Below, piece after piece: positions 37,572-51,529 of a stretch of 64,000 bases of DNA (positions are counted from its first letter, which is position 1; every line of letters starts with the position of its first letter). Source of the DNA: Glycine soja (lineage: Eukaryota > Streptophyta > Magnoliopsida > Fabales > Fabaceae); contig NC_041004.1 in the NCBI RefSeq assembly GCF_004193775.1, forward strand, positions 32,698,411 to 32,762,410, given 5' to 3'. Below the pieces are notes generated by a model, which did not search any database, had not been told where the DNA came from, and saw only the letters and a list, made by a program, of their open reading frames with translations. The translations under genes were made by a program, and so were the position numbers.

Positions 37572-40500
37572 ATGCCTCCGAAGACGGCGAAGCGAGGGTC
37601 CGCGTCGAGCGCCTCGAAGAGGGGTGGCAGAGGTGGCAGGGGAACCCCGAAGGCTGCACAGAACCAACAGCAGCATGAAACTGCGGAGGAGACAGTGAAG
37701 GTTGAAGAGAAACAACAACCCGTGGTTGTTGTTGCTGCTGAGGAGGAACAGCAGAAGGTGGTGGTGGAAAAAGAGATTCCTGCTGTTGAAGAGAACGAGT
37801 CCGCTGTGGTTATTGAGGATAAGGCTATTGACATGAATCAAATGGCTCCGGAGGCTGTGGAAGAAACGTCCCATGCGGCTAGTGGGTTGAGCTTGGTGAA
37901 AAGTAAGTTTCTTTTCTTCACTCTTAAGTGATTAAGATTGATTTTTAGGGTTTCTTTTAGTTAGGATTGGGGGGGGGGGGGGGGGGTTGTGAAGTTTAGG
38001 GTTTTGGTTGTGTTTCCGGGTTGAGATTAAAATTTGGTTGTACTTAAGGTTTTAAATTTCAATTGTGGTTATGGTTTCATTGTGATCCTTGATATTCCGG
38101 GAAATTGGAACAAATGCGGCCAGTGCGGTCACTTGCGGTTGCAGTTTTGCCACGATCATTATTGGTATTTTACGGGAAATTAGGACAAATGCAGCTGATG
38201 CGGTTGCAGTTTTGCCCCTGTCCTTGATATTGGGACAAATGCATCCACCAAAAATTGGAATAATATGGCTGCATCGGCCACTTCTGGTTGCAGTTTTGTC
38301 TCAATCCTTGATATTGGGGGAAATTAGGAGAAATGTGTGGCCACCCCAAAAACCTTGTAGTTGTCGCCAAAATTATGGCTAACCTTTTATTAAAACCTCG
38401 GTCATAATTATTTTTGGGTTCTTTTCATGTGAAATTTACATTGTTTTAGTTCCCTTAGGATATATTAATCTGATTTTTTGTTTTTTTTGAAAATGTTAGT
38501 GAATATATGATGTTTGATAGATCTGTTCTCTCCTCCTTGTGTTTGCTTTTATGTTTTGGTTTGAAGGAAATGTACTAGCTAATAGCAGGAAAGCTATTAC
38601 ATGATGGATTTCTCCATGAATGTTTAAATGATAATAGTTGTTCCTTTGCCTCTCTGCTAGATGTTGGAAATTGAGTTGGGAGGCTATTGATTGGCATGCA
38701 ACCCATTCATGTTCTTTAGATATAAACTTTGCATTTATTTTTTGGTTAAAGTTCTATTTCAGTTCATTTGTGTGTTAGTGTGCTGTCATGGGAATAGTTT
38801 CAACTAGGAATGGTGAGATTGATTGTGGGGTGTGGACTACCCTAATTTAATGAACGCTATGATGCTGGAAAAGTTTGGTCTGTTTTGACGGGGATCATTT
38901 GAAATCTTTATTTTTGACAGATGATGAAGAGGAGGTTAAGGAGTCCATAGATGAATATGAGAAAGATGAACGCTTAGATTTGGAGGATAATGATCCTGAG
39001 TATGAACCTGAGGAGTATGGTGGAGTTGATTATGATGAGAAGGAAATTGAACAAGATGAGGGTCATGAGGTAGGAAATGAAGTAGAGGAAGAAGAGGCTG
39101 AAGATAATGTAGGTGAAGAAGAGGGTGATACAGGTGAGGAAGAAGTCGAAGATGTTCATGACGAACTTGAGGGTGAAGAGGAGCATGAGCATGCTGGTGA
39201 GGAGCGTGAGCATCCAGACTTTGCTGACGTTGAGGAAGAGGAACACCGAGAAGTCGTGAAGGAGAGGCAAAAGCGGAAAGAATTTGAAGTTTTTGTTGGG
39301 GGCTTGGACAAGGATGCTACTGAGAGTGATCTGAGGAAGGCTTTTGGTGAAGTTGGGGTGGTTACAGAGGTCAGGTTGATGATGAACCCTCAAACTAAAA
39401 AGAACAAGGGATTTGCATTCTTGCGTTTTGAAACTGTGGAACAAGCAAAACGAGCTGTAGCAGAGCTAAAAAATCCAGTGGTAATTTTTTTTATCTTCTC
39501 AATGTTAGTGTAGACTTAAAACTGAAGCCGTATTAAATTACGTGTTTTTCATCACCCCAATTTCAGATTAATGGCAAACAATGTGGTGTGACTCCTAGTC
39601 AGGACAGTGATACCCTCTATTTGGGAAACATATGCAAGACATGGACAAAGGAAGCTGTAAGTTAATTTTTCTGGGTCTAATTTTTGCACCTTCTGACCTC
39701 AAACACCTTGGTTGTGTTGGATAGTTTTTTTTTTCTACATTCAAGTCTGCTGAGTTTCTGATTATGAATGAAAATTCTGGTGGCAGTTAAAAGAGAAGTT
39801 GAAGCATTATGGAGTCACCAATGTTGAGGATTTAACTTTGGTAGAAGATACTAATGATGAAGGAAAGAACCGTGGATTTGCGTTTTTGGAATTTCCTTCT
39901 CGTTCTGAAGCTATGGATGCCTTTAAGCGACTGCAGAGGAGGGATGTTGTATTTGGAGTTGATAAGCCTGCAAAAGTTTCTTTTGCAGATTCCTTTATTG
40001 ATCCGGGTGATGAAATTATGGCGCAGGTATTTTGTAAATCCAATTCCTTGGTTTAACGAGAGATTTTTAAATGGAACCCGCATATATGGTTCTCTGGCCT
40101 TGCTGAAGCTTGGGTTGCTGTAAACATTGCTGCTAGGTTCCAATACCAACAGTGGTTTAATTTTTGGTTGTCTATATTTTGGATATTGTATCACTTTGTT
40201 TTAAATTGTAGTTGCATTGGCTAGGAGCATTTTCCCACAATTTTCTGCAGTTTTGTTGGTAATCACAATGCGCTTGGTAACCTCAGTTTAAAACTAAGCT
40301 CATCATTTATATTAAAGAAACCTCTTATGGTTGATCATTAAATTACTATATTTTGCAATTTTTATTGAATTTACTTTTAAGTGTAGTCGGACACTTCAGT
40401 AGTGACCAGCTATCCTTGTAGCGCAGTCTTTGGTGTTTAGATACTAGTAGACCTCTAATTTACTGATAAAGTGTGTTTAAGTTGCAGGTTAAAACTGTGT

Positions 40501-42260
40501 TTATTGATGCATTGCCTCCTTCATGGGATGAAGATTATGTCCGGGATCTTCTCAGGAAATATGGTGAGATTGAAAAGATTGAGCTTGCCAGGAACATGCC
40601 AGCTGCTCGGAGGAAGGACTACGGGTTTGTGACATTTGGCTCACATGATGCTGCCGTAAAATGTGCTGATAGTATTACAGGCACAGAGTTGGGTGAGGGA
40701 GACAAGAAGGTCTGTCTTGGATATTAATAAACTGTATATGACCAACAGTTAATGGGGCATTGTATAACGCTTTTGCTTCTTTCAGGCAAAAGTTAGAGCA
40801 AGGTTGTCTAGACCACTCCAGAGAGGCCGCGGAAAACACATTAGTCGTGGGGACTATCGTTCTAGTCGGGGATCTGGAATGATGACGCGGCCTTCATGGA
40901 GCCGACCTGCACCTCGTTCTTTTCCTTCTCGTAGTGTAAGAGGAGTTGGAAGTCGTGCTCCACCTGTCAGACCAGTTAGTGTGAGAGATAGACGCCCTAT
41001 GATGTCCATACCTGCAAGAAGTAGGCCAGTGCCTCCTCCATCTAGATCTTATGATAGGAGACCAGTTGGTATGTGGTATACAATTATTTTACCAAATAGA
41101 CTGATTGGTTGTTACTATTGTTCATTCTTTTTTTATAACATTATAAACTATTGTATTATCTTGTTAGCTCCTGCATATCCAAAAAGTAGCATGAAGAGAG
41201 ATTATGGTCGGCGTGAGGATATACCACCTCCAAGAAGTAGAGTTGCTGTAGATTATGGCTCAAGGGTTGCTTCTGAAAGACGAACATCTTACAGGGATTA
41301 TCCTGCTCGTGGTCCTGGCTACACCGAGCTCCCTAGAAGCACATCTCGTGCTGCACCAAGGAGAGGCTATGTGGATGATGGGTATGGCCAGAGATTTGAG
41401 AGGGCTCCTCCTCCTCCTCCTCCTCCCCATCTAAGTTACCGTGAAGGACGTCCCCGAGATTATGATGCTCTGTCTGGCTCAAAACGTTCTTATGCTGCTA
41501 TAGTTAGTATTATTTCTGTGTATTTATTATAATTGCTCTGTTTTTTGATACTTGATTTTGTTCTCTAATTAGTAAATGAAATTATTTGCTTTTCATTTTT
41601 AATCAGGATGATGTTCCTCCACGATATGCTGATACTGGTGCTCGCCAATCAAGAGCTCGACTGGACTATGACTATGGCGGTAGTGCTTCACAGTATGGAG
41701 ATGCTTATGGTGATAGGTAAGTTTTGTCTAATATTTAAGGTTTTATGCATTTTTCTTCCCTAAGCCAATTATTGTGTGCAAATCATTCCATGCTTTTGAT
41801 TGGTAGACTTGGAAGATCTAGTATGGGATATGGTGGTGGCAGCAGAAGTTCTATTTCCAGTCAAGATTCACATGGGTTGTATAGCAGTCGGCAGGGCATG
41901 AGTTATGGAGGAGGTGGATTTTTTGCTAATAATTTATTGTCGTCGGCATCAGAATCTTTGTTTCTTACATTTTGACCTGTTCCATGTCAGGTTCTTTTGG
42001 TAGTGGTGATGTTGGTGGCATGTATTCATCAAGTTATGGTGGTGATTACATTTCTCGTGGAAGTGATGTAATGATTCTGGTCTTTCTTAGTCGCTATAGG
42101 AAGTAGTGTTATACATGCATATATTTTTGGTTTATTCTTATTTATTGTTTTTCCTGTGCTGTAGGTTGGTGGCAGCTCATATTCATCAATGTATTCTGGA
42201 AGGGGTGTGGGTGGTGGTAGCAGTTATATGGGTGGTGGCGGATCAGGATCTTATTATTGA
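37572..42260 (+). CDS. hnRNP Q/R-like RNA-binding protein with three RRMs
   Basis: Eleven exons: 37572-37902, 38921-39480, 39567-39656, 39787-40026, 40488-40709, 40786-41068, 41168-41502, 41607-41716, 41807-41913, 41991-42067 and 42165-42260. All have GT-AG joins in frame, totalling 816 aa, close to the length of Arabidopsis At2g44710. Order: basic Gly/Arg N-terminus (MPPKTAKRGSAS), an acidic Glu/Asp region (about 112-225), RRM1 (about 232-305; VFVGGL, KGFAFLRF), RRM2 (about 312-390; LYLGNI, RGFAFLEF) and RRM3 (about 408-480; VFIDAL, KDYGFVTF). The tail is Arg/Ser/Tyr/Gly-rich and ends GGGGSGSYY. The family (LIF2/hnRNP-Q group) binds RNA in the nucleus and affects splicing or chromatin-linked regulation. 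An intron just after the stop (GTAAGT at 42262) may lie in the 3' UTR. Confidence 0.93.
37969..37986. repeat. 18-nt G homopolymer in intron 1
   Basis: An uninterrupted run of 18 G on the transcribed-sense strand, 67 bp into intron 1 of the hnRNP gene. It could form a G-quadruplex in the pre-mRNA, and may be length-variable. Confidence 0.95.
38084..38345. repeat. Degenerate ~70-bp tandem repeat in intron 1
   Basis: About four imperfect copies built on the words CCTTGATATTGGGGGAAATT, AGGACAAATGC and GCGGTTGCAGTTTTGCC. It accounts for the open frames on both strands here, which are not coding. Confidence 0.75.
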
Positions 42261-42264
42261 GGTA

Positions 42265-44160
42265 AGTCGTCTGATAACTTCTTGGGATTGCATTTTGTGG
42301 TGTAAATCAGGATGCATCCAATATAAGTGTATATTTTTGAGAGATTTCTCTATCCTCGAAATAGCATCTCTTATTTTTTTCACAAGTGCCGGCGAAGGTT
42401 GCACTCTGGTCACCAGTGCATTTGTCTGTGAACAGATCTGATATGATAAAGTGGCTGCTGTAGGATGACTGTTGAAGCATGATGCCTACAATTTGGAGAC
42501 AAAGGATTGCTATTTATAGTTTGTTTTTTGGAAATTATCACAAAATCTAGCTTACATTTCTGGTGGTGCTTACATTTCTGGATGGGATGTATTATCAGTA
42601 CTTGAATTTATGCTGTATGGACTCAAGTTAATTAAAGACGGAAAAAGTATTGAGCAGTGATGTGTAATTAATATCATACTTGGACGGATAATGTGAAAGA
42701 TTTCCCACTGTTCTATCTTCCTTTTCATTTGGACAGAGATCAGGCTAGAGATGCTACTTGTTTGATTAAGGCTTCTTGGATTTTTACCTCCTGAATTTAT
42801 CAGTAAGTTGGTTCTTTATTTTGAATCTCTAAGAGATGTTTAGTTACTTTGGATGGATTACTTGTTTTTTACAGTGATATGATCAGAACAGAAGTGAACT
42901 ATTTAGCCCTTTGTTGAGATAGTATTAATAAGAGCACTACTTCAGCAATTAATAAAGTCAAATGATTAGTTTTTTGGGATTTATTTGACTTGGTGCCTTT
43001 CTAAGATGGTAAAAAGCACAATGCACTGGTAATATTTGTTGCTGGAATGATTTGATATTGCAATTCAATCATTTGTACACAATTGGTTGACCTCCGCTGA
43101 CTTGGACCTTAGAAGATCAATTGCCTTTGCAATATCTTGGGGAAATGCAACAATCAAGTGATTAACAGATTAGCAGAAAAGGGTTGAGTATAATCTGTTA
43201 CTGAAAGTTTCTGAATTGGAATTTAATTATTAAAAGTTGGTTCTTTTTGTGCCTGGTTTTACCACCGTCCCTGCTTAATATAGCGAATCCCTAACCCGAA
43301 GGCAAAGGTTGCCGAAGTTTATGCTTGTGTGGATTTGATATTGATTTCATGTTTAAGTGGGTGTCTCCTATTACCATACAATGTTTATTGAGTTTCAAAT
43401 ACATTACTATTTTCATTTGGCTCTAAAGGCACTGGAAGCTATTGCCTATGGAATGGGGTATCAATTATGTCTTGTTGGTGGGCTCGTTTAAGACTACAAA
43501 GCTTTTAGGATTTATGAATTTTGCTAAATTAGGTGCTTTTACATATCTAAATTTCTCATGCATATAACTCAGATTTTAGATTATTGTTGCATTAATATTC
43601 TCAGGTTCTTAGGCTTTTCAAATTGTTAATCTTACAAGTGATTAGGTGCCAACTTGTGTTTCGATTCTCATCGTTCCCGGGTTTCATTTAATTATTCTTC
43701 ACTCGGTGAGGGTTATATACTAACTTAAGTTTTAGTTTCCAGTTTGTTCTCTCTTGGTGCAGGGTCTAAACTCTCATTAAGCCTTTTTTTTGTAACTCCC
43801 TTTATATACAATATGGAAGTTTACCTTATATTTTTTGGTATCTTGTTTTATTTAGTTAGATGCTGTCACAGGATTTTGTAAATCAATGTTTTGTGGATTG
43901 GTTCATGCATGACATTGTAAATACTGGGCAAAGTAACATGTTGCTTCAGATTCCTATTTATTCCTCCTATGTTGTGCATGTATGCTGATAATGTATTGTA
44001 TAACTACAGAAAACAAGGTTTTTGGAACGTTAAAATATTCTTAGCAATACTAGCTTTTAGTTTTTGACATGGTGAGCTAGGTGTCAACTGGTAAAATGTA
44101 GGAAAATTGGGTGATTAGATTTGGTTGCCCCCTACCATTGACTTGGGTTTGGGTGATTAA
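42265..44160. other. 3' UTR and downstream flank of hnRNP gene
   Basis: No separate gene was recognised. The first part probably holds a 3' UTR intron and exon; the transcript end could not be placed. Confidence 0.45.
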
Positions 44161-47100
44161 TCTCAATATTACATTAACGTTCAAAACAGGAACTAATGGT
44201 AACTATTCGTGCCTAACGTTTTTAATATCATTCATCTGACGGAGATGGTCAATGCTTGACTATAGAGGTGAAACATGCAAACAGAAATGTGAACATACCT
44301 TACCTGGCCTCGTTGAACTAAATCAGGCTACAACCGAAATGAGAATCCGATGTTTAATCGATTCAATATATAATTATAACTTAATTCAAATTTAGCCATA
44401 TCATTAGAAACTCCCCAAGAATGAAAGATAATAATATACTTGCATCACTTATTGTATAATCCAATGCACAAAAATTGTGATGTATACAAAAGGAGTATCA
44501 TATGTATTAATGTAACATCAAGTAGTCTCGTGACGTCAACTATCTTTAACTTGTTGGTATCACTACAAGAAGTGCCATACATGGGCAAAATAAACAAAGT
44601 AATAAGAGAGTGGTTATGACAAATCTTGAAGATTAATATGGAAAGTAGCAATATGGTGAGGTCTTTCACACTACATAAAGGCATATCATCTCATAGCCAA
44701 GCCAATCGCGTTTAAGAAAATAAAAAGGAAGGGATTAAGGACTTTTCCAAAGATTAAGGACTATAGTTTATCCATAATTTCTTAACTTTGTAAGCCATCT
44801 CTCTACCTCTTGTTGGCCAAATTCTCAAGCTTAGAGTGAAAGATTAATGAAAGAAGGTTACGTGGTGAAGGTGATTAGGGTGAAGAAGAGAAATAGCTTA
44901 AAAAAAGATAGCTATCTTAGCTAGAATAAGTTGGGGGATCGTACTTCAATGCTTGAATAATCAAGAAGAGTTGTTTAAAGTGAAACAAAACCGAGAAGAG
45001 AAAGAGAGAGGAGTAACGGTGGTAAGAGTAAGAAAGAGTAGGATATAGTATAAGCATGAAAGATATTAGGAAAAGAAAAGAAAAGAATTAAAAGGAGTGA
45101 GAGGCTCAACTGCACAAAGATAAAAATGGAGAAAAAATTCTCTTAAAAGTGTTGGGTGTAATATGTGGTTAATATTCTGCAAGTACACAAATGAAGTCAA
45201 ACATAATAAGTGATGATGTTTCCTAATTTGAAATTGTCGTGTAACTTCTCAAATAAGTATTTTTTTTAAGAATATATCTTTAGAGAAATACTAGCAACAT
45301 ATTATGTGATACATTTTTTTAACACTTCCTCTCAGGTTGGTTGAAAATTTTTAAAAATCACACAAAATTGTAGATTTCATATCTTATTTAATGACTTTTT
45401 CTTATAATTTTATAGTTTTTAATAAATTTTAATCAATAATAAAGTGTGTTAATAAATGTATTATTAACAATTCTCACATCTCAATGGTTTGAAAACAAAT
45501 TTCGTGGCTATTTCCTAAGGAGAAGAAAGTAAATCTTATTTAACTCACAAAATTTACCGTTAGTCAATCTAGATCCAAGTTGGTGTTATCTAATAAAGAA
45601 CTAACACATTAATATATTTGATAAAAAAAAGTGTGTATACATATAAAGCTAAACATCACTTTAAGAGATAAAAAAAGTACACTTTAAGAGACAAAATTGT
45701 AGATTTCATATCTTATTCAATGACTTTTTCTTATAATTTTATAGTTTTTAATAAATTTTAATCAATAATAAAGTGTGTTAATAAATATATTGTTAACAGT
45801 TCTCACATCTCTATGGTTTGAAAACAAATATTTCGTGGCTATTTCCTAAGGAGAAGGAAGTAAATCTTATTTAACTTACAAAATTTACAGTTAGTAATAT
45901 AGATCCAAGTTGGTGTTATCTAATAAAGAACTAACACATTTATATATTTGATAAAAAAGTGTATATACATATAAAGCTAAACATCACTTTAAGAGATAAA
46001 AAAAAGTACATTCAAATTGATATTAGTACTTAAAAAATAACAAAAAACATTACCTCGTAAAATATTCTATTTAAAATATTAAGTATAATAAAAATATACA
46101 AACTAGCATCTATTTTTTTAATCGAATAATACTAAGGAAAAATGAGGAAATTACACCTCGACAAGTTCATTTCAATTTTCAAAGATGTTATTCTAGCTAG
46201 GTATGTTTATGATGTTGAATTTGCAATCTAAAAGACAACTAGCCTCTATCTTCTAGAAACTTAGTCATTTTTTATCCAGCTTAAATCCAGAGTTATTTTC
46301 AAAACAATAAAATTGCTCTATCTAATGGCAACCACGAGACCAACTTCTTATCAATAATTATCCTCAAGTAGTTTGTGTAAAATATGGCGGCGACCTTTCA
46401 ATTCATATTAAATTTACTTTGTTTTATATAATAATAAAAGGATCAAAAGATAAAAAAATTTCCAAATGCTAACCCGTTATTGTTTTATTTTAAATTTTTT
46501 TTTACAGAAATCCACACAAATATTAGAACAATTTTTTCAAAAAATATTCATGAAAAACGTCATTCAATTTGAATTAATTGCTTTGATTATATTTTAATGA
46601 TTTACACGGATTGTGTCTTGCAAAAAGGGGGGTGGGGGTGGAGGGAGACACGTTTTAAGTTTTAAATAAAATTATGCTGCCACACATTATTTTGCATTAA
46701 TTCAAATTAACATTTTCCTTTATTTTCGTAAACAATTAAACATAAATTACTATTAAATCCTTCATTTCATTATTCTTATGTATGATGCAATTATTTTCTA
46801 GAATTTTTATTCGTTCATGTAACTCACGGGTTTTTATCTAGTTTGTTATGAAATTTGAATATGAAATGTATTGTTTATTCTTCTAACTATACGTGTTGAA
46901 GAAAACAGAAAAAAATATTTGTCTTGTAACTGACTTAGGCAATTTTGCTGCAAAACTTTTCATACTAAACTAAACAAGATTTTCTTATGGAGAGGAAATG
47001 CTGTCAAGTATTAACAGTTTGTTATAGAATTTGACGAATTCAAAACCTACCGACGAAATTGTTGCATAACCATGCATGAGAGAGAAGAGAAAGCTAATTG

Positions 47101-49362
47101 ATATTGGCCGATTAAAAAAAAAATGTAATTGATAATTGTCTTCCCTCAAATTTTGTAATAATTTGTATAACAAATTTTTCTTCAGAGAAATGTTATTTAG
47201 TACTAATCCTTTGTCACGTTGATCAATTAGAAATTGATGCATGAGGTTCTCGCATAAACATACAGGACAGAGTCGATAAAGAAAAACATTGTATTGTAAT
47301 TGACTTTTGACAATTTTCGTTGAAAGATAATTCTATAAATGATTTCCGTATGGGAGAGGAGTTTGTGATTGTATATTATAGTGCATCAATCTAAACTTAG
47401 TTCGTGGCTTCTATTACATTAGTATTCATGTTATACACACAATCGATTATTTAGTGATGGTTGGATATTAATTCAGGGAACTCCTACCACATATGACAAA
47501 TTGGGATTGGTTTCAAACTTTCTTGTCAATTTATGTCGGTGGTGTTCTTATGAGAAATAGACAAATATATAGTATTAACATGTTTTTTCTATTATGCTAA
47601 ATATATTAATATGTTTAATTACACATTACCTTTGTCAAGAGAGTCTAGTCCAAGATGAACGAGTTATTATAAATTTGTTAACATGGTCTTTGATTTATAT
47701 TTATATTTTTTTTTTACAAATTAGCTTCTTAATTTAAAATTATAATGCAAGTATTATCTCAAAAAAATTCTATATATGAATATTGACCTAAGAACTTTTT
47801 TTTTTTTTTTTTTTACATTTAAAATTCTGAATCTGTCCATTTACATTGAGGTTAGCACGACTGTTAGTGCTGGATCAGTATCATGATATGTTCTTTTGAT
47901 TTGAATGCTGCTCACTTGTCACTTAAAAGTATGGGGTACATGAATGAGACAGGAAAGATGCCTATGTTGACCAAAGGTGGCTTAATTACTAACCGATTAG
48001 AAATTTGTGATCCAAAATTCTTGTAACCCTATGTCCTAAGGGAAACAAAACTTATGCCAAGTTTTTTTGGGTTGGTGCTATTACAATTGAACTTCTTTAG
48101 GACACTCATACACACCCACTTCTCTCTCTCTTGAACCAACTTGTTATGGTTGTCTAATTATTGCACATGTTCCTTATTCACATTCTAAGAATTAGCACAA
48201 CTGTCAAGTAGCACAAAGTGTCGTCTCTTCCAAATCATCAACCACATAAGAATAGTGCATTCTCTTCTCCTATATACCCCAATGTCAAACTGGCTCTATG
48301 GTCACAATTCATTATGGATCAAGAATTCAAGATCCTCTAGTGTTCTACAATAACTGCAGTGGGTGCAGTTCATAATCTCATGCACCTTTCATTTTCATTT
48401 GTAATATTTTTTTGACCAAATAACCTCAAGTACTGTTTTACAGTAGAGATCGAGTATTGTTTTGGTGAAATTGTAGATGTTGTCAATATTCTGCCACAAA
48501 TTTTGTCTAAAAGGAATGCATTGGTATCTTTGATTGCTCTTAAATGACAATAGAATATGTTGCTAGAATCTAAAGGTGGATAAGAATGAGAAATGACAAT
48601 TTATAAAAATAAAAAAGAAATTAAATAACTAGTATTTTATAGTCGCAACTCTGAAAAAGATTTTACTTAACAACCATTCCAACTTGAGGTGATAGTGACA
48701 AATTTAGAAATTTTAAGTTGTGAAAACAATACTTGTATATATAAATTTGTGGACACAATACTTAAATATTATAAATTGACTTTTTTTTTCCTTCTCTTGT
48801 ATTTTAAATAATTAAATTACAGGGACAATTTGTAATTACGTGTATATAACTTAATAAAAAAAGGCATGTGAGAGTAACTATACCCTCAAATGTGACAACG
48901 TAGATCCGTCCCAATTTGGTGATATTTGGTTAAAGACAAAAAAATAAATAAATTAAGAACCTTAGTTCAAATGGAAACAAGTTGTTTCTATGATTGCTTG
49001 GTCCAATACCAAGGAGGATGGTTTTCCTTCAATTTAGCCTATCTTATCCATCTTAACAACCAGTACTTAGGGCTTCTTTATAACAAAAATTAAAAATTAA
49101 AAAATACCAGACTTTTCTTGTGAGACTTTATTGAGACAAGTATGTCTACACTACCAAATACTATAACCAAACTTAAGAAACTAAAGAAAAACCATAATAT
49201 TTTTTTAAAAAAAATAGCAAAAGAAAAAGTAGAAAGAATTAGAATAAAAAAGGAGCAAGCGGATTGCACAAGGAAAAGTAGTTTACTTGCCAGTCTGTAA
49301 TAGAATCACTACATTTACAACTAGTCAACCATACTACACATGCACTGAGAAAATGCAAGGAA
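44161..49362. other. Gene-poor interval
   Basis: AT-rich sequence with a tandem duplication (45362-46010), a G-rich tract (46625-46648) and an uninterrupted T-run at about 47796-47814. No coding region was recognised on either strand. Confidence 0.6.
45362..46010. repeat. Tandem duplication, unit 329 bp
   Basis: Copy 1 at 45362-45690 and copy 2 at 45691-46010 are nearly identical. Each starts ACAAAATTGTAGATTTCATA and ends with the AAACATCACTTTAAGAGATA block. They differ by scattered substitutions and small indels, so the event is fairly recent. Noncoding. Confidence 0.93.
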
Positions 49363-51454
49363 TCAAACAGCTAGCTGTTGTTGTTGTTTCTGCTTTTGAT
49401 GAGAACATTCATCCTCATTGAAGCACAAGTGAGCCTTTAGTGATTGTCCTAAATTTAGGGTGGAATCTGAAAAATTTAGAGGTTGGATCAACAACATTTC
49501 TCTTTGGAGATGGACACAATAGGCTTGGAAGGTGCCTGGGGTCACATTTAAATGGAAACCCAAACCAAAGAGGAAATCCAACTCAAGAAAATTCATCTCT
49601 ACTTTGGTGATTCCTCCAACTTTGGCATAGTGAGCATTGTTGTAGAACCTGAAAAATATCAGACCACATGCACAAAAAGAGAACATTAGGTGAATATCAT
49701 GTAAAGTGTTTTTCTTACAGAAAATTAGTAAGTCAAACATCAACAATAGTTGGCATTTGTTTTTCTTTACAATTCAATGTTTCACAATTTTAGATATTCG
49801 GAGTAAGTGTACTGGTGAGTGTATAATATCTTGAGAGGCTTTAATCTTAACCACATAATTAAAAAATCTAAATGAAAGATGTAGATTGGGTTTAAATAAA
49901 ACCAATGCCAACTATTTATATATATTTTTGGTTACAATTGGACTTTTTTATTTGGTTACAGTCAACTATTTATATATAGTCATACTATCAAGATTGATTC
50001 TTCTCTTTTGTTACATTTTCATTAACTAGCTCGCTCTTTTTTTTTTTAATGTATATAATATATTAATTAGAAGATATTTGCTGGATATGTGCATTAAACT
50101 CATGGGACCACATGGGTAGATTGTCTCTTCTCAATGGAAACTGGAAAGCCAGCCTGGCCATAGTATTTTTCACAAGCAATATTATAATTTTTAGATAAAT
50201 ATTGTTGTCATAAACACAGTTTATTACGTCAGAGAGAATTATAGAAGATTAAAAAAAAACATCCCAAAAGGAGAAAAAACAAAAAATAAAATCGGGTAAG
50301 CTACAATTCACAATTTGGAGTTTTAATACACTTAAATTTTCTACTGGTACTAGAATACTTCAAAATTCAGAACAAGAAAAGTTCATGGGGACAATTATAG
50401 ATCTCCAAACGGAGGAAATGCAGAGCAACTGAACCATCATTTGACTTTTGTCAAACTAACTGCACCATACTACACAGAATTCATAAGAAAAAGAGAAGAG
50501 TTCAAAGAAAAAGAATAAAACACATAATTCATAATTGTTTAACTTAATTATTATTAATTAATTATTATATAACAAAGTTTCGGAACCCAGAAAACATGAA
50601 TTTGAAAGCTTGTTAAGGGCAAGGTATATTTGATTTCTATTTTAGAAAACTATTTTTAGTTTTTTAAAAAATTAGACACCTATGCCATATTGCCATGCTC
50701 ATACCTTACTACACGAAATACATATCCAGATGATCCACACTCAAGTTAGGATTACAAAACAGAGAAAGAAGACGGAAAAACCTACCAATTGTTTTTTTTT
50801 TTCGTAACAGTTTTCGAAACCTAATAAATTTTGAATGAAAAATTGATTACTAGGCAGCATGAAATTAATTTTTAAGAAAAAAAAGTTAGAATGAAATCAA
50901 ACAAGCTCTTTGTATTTTCAGCTTACTTAGAAGTTAGAACAACAAAAACATGATATTCTAACTTTCCAAGCATTTAAACCACCCACGATTCATAACTAGT
51001 TAACTCAATTATTGTTACATACTTACATATACATCAAAGTTTCACAATCAAGAAAACTCAGAATTTGAAAATTTTCTCAAGGGTACTAACTAATTTATTA
51101 AGCCACTTACATGTCATCCATGAACTTGGCAGCTACCATGACACTAGTGATCAGCAAACGGTGCACGTTAAAGGAGTTGATGGGCAAAGAGGGTTGTCTC
51201 TGAGTGAATCGATCGAGGTAGACGTAGGCGACGACGAAGCATGAAGGGCTGCAATTCGCGTACTTGAAGATTCTCTCAAGATAGCACTGAATTGAGATGT
51301 TTGGCCTTGTCAGGCCATGGAACACTGAGATCTTCTGGTGCTGTTGGAGGTGTTGGTTGTGATCATTTGACTCAGCCACCCTCTCAAGAAGAGAGCAGAG
51401 GAAAGTGATCACTTTTGGCATCACACTTGGACTCTCCTCCTCTGCTATGGACAT
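49363..51454 (-). CDS. Cyclin-U4 (P-type cyclin)
   Basis: Two exons: 51454-51111 and 49648-49363, joined across a 1.46 kb GT-AG intron, 209 aa. The start MSIAEEESPSVMPKVITFL at 51454 was chosen because the frame upstream of it matches no cyclin. The cyclin box spans about residues 20-145: PNISIQCYLERIFKYANCSP, CFVVAYVYLDRF, INSFNVHRLLITSVMVAAKF, then DDMFYNNAHYAKVGGI across the splice and MNFLELDFLFGLGFHLNV. The length fits plant CYCU4 proteins (about 200 aa). These are PHO80-like cyclins that partner CDKA and are tied to nutrient or brassinosteroid-linked division. The C-terminus is Gln/Lys-rich (QKQKQQQQLAV). Which U4 paralog it is cannot be decided here. Confidence 0.93.
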
Positions 51455-51510
51455 TTTGCAAAAGGTTTGATGCAACAACAACAACAATGTTTGAAATTAT
51501 CATGGTGTGG

Positions 51511-51521
51511 GATATTTATAT
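51511..51521 (-). promoter_or_regulatory. TATA box of cyclin-U4 gene
   Basis: The minus strand reads CATATAAATATCCC about 60 bp upstream of the cyclin ATG. A GTT-repeat 5' leader lies between them. Confidence 0.65.
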
Positions 51522-51529
51522 GCCACTTT

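Noticed and set aside
37536..37874. Two minus-strand frames of about 100 codons
   Set aside because: Antisense to exon 1 of the hnRNP gene; Ser- and Leu-rich low complexity.
38089..38382. 97-codon plus-strand frame in hnRNP intron 1
   Set aside because: Explained by the imperfect tandem repeat, which is open on both strands.
38974..39444. 156-codon minus-strand frame
   Set aside because: Lies opposite the acidic region and RRM1 of the hnRNP gene, whose sense frame has clear motifs and splice sites.
44561..44576. CACTACAAGAAGTGCC, resembling an En/Spm-type CACTA terminus
   Set aside because: No subterminal repeat array and no matching opposite end within the neighbourhood; the match is short enough to be chance.
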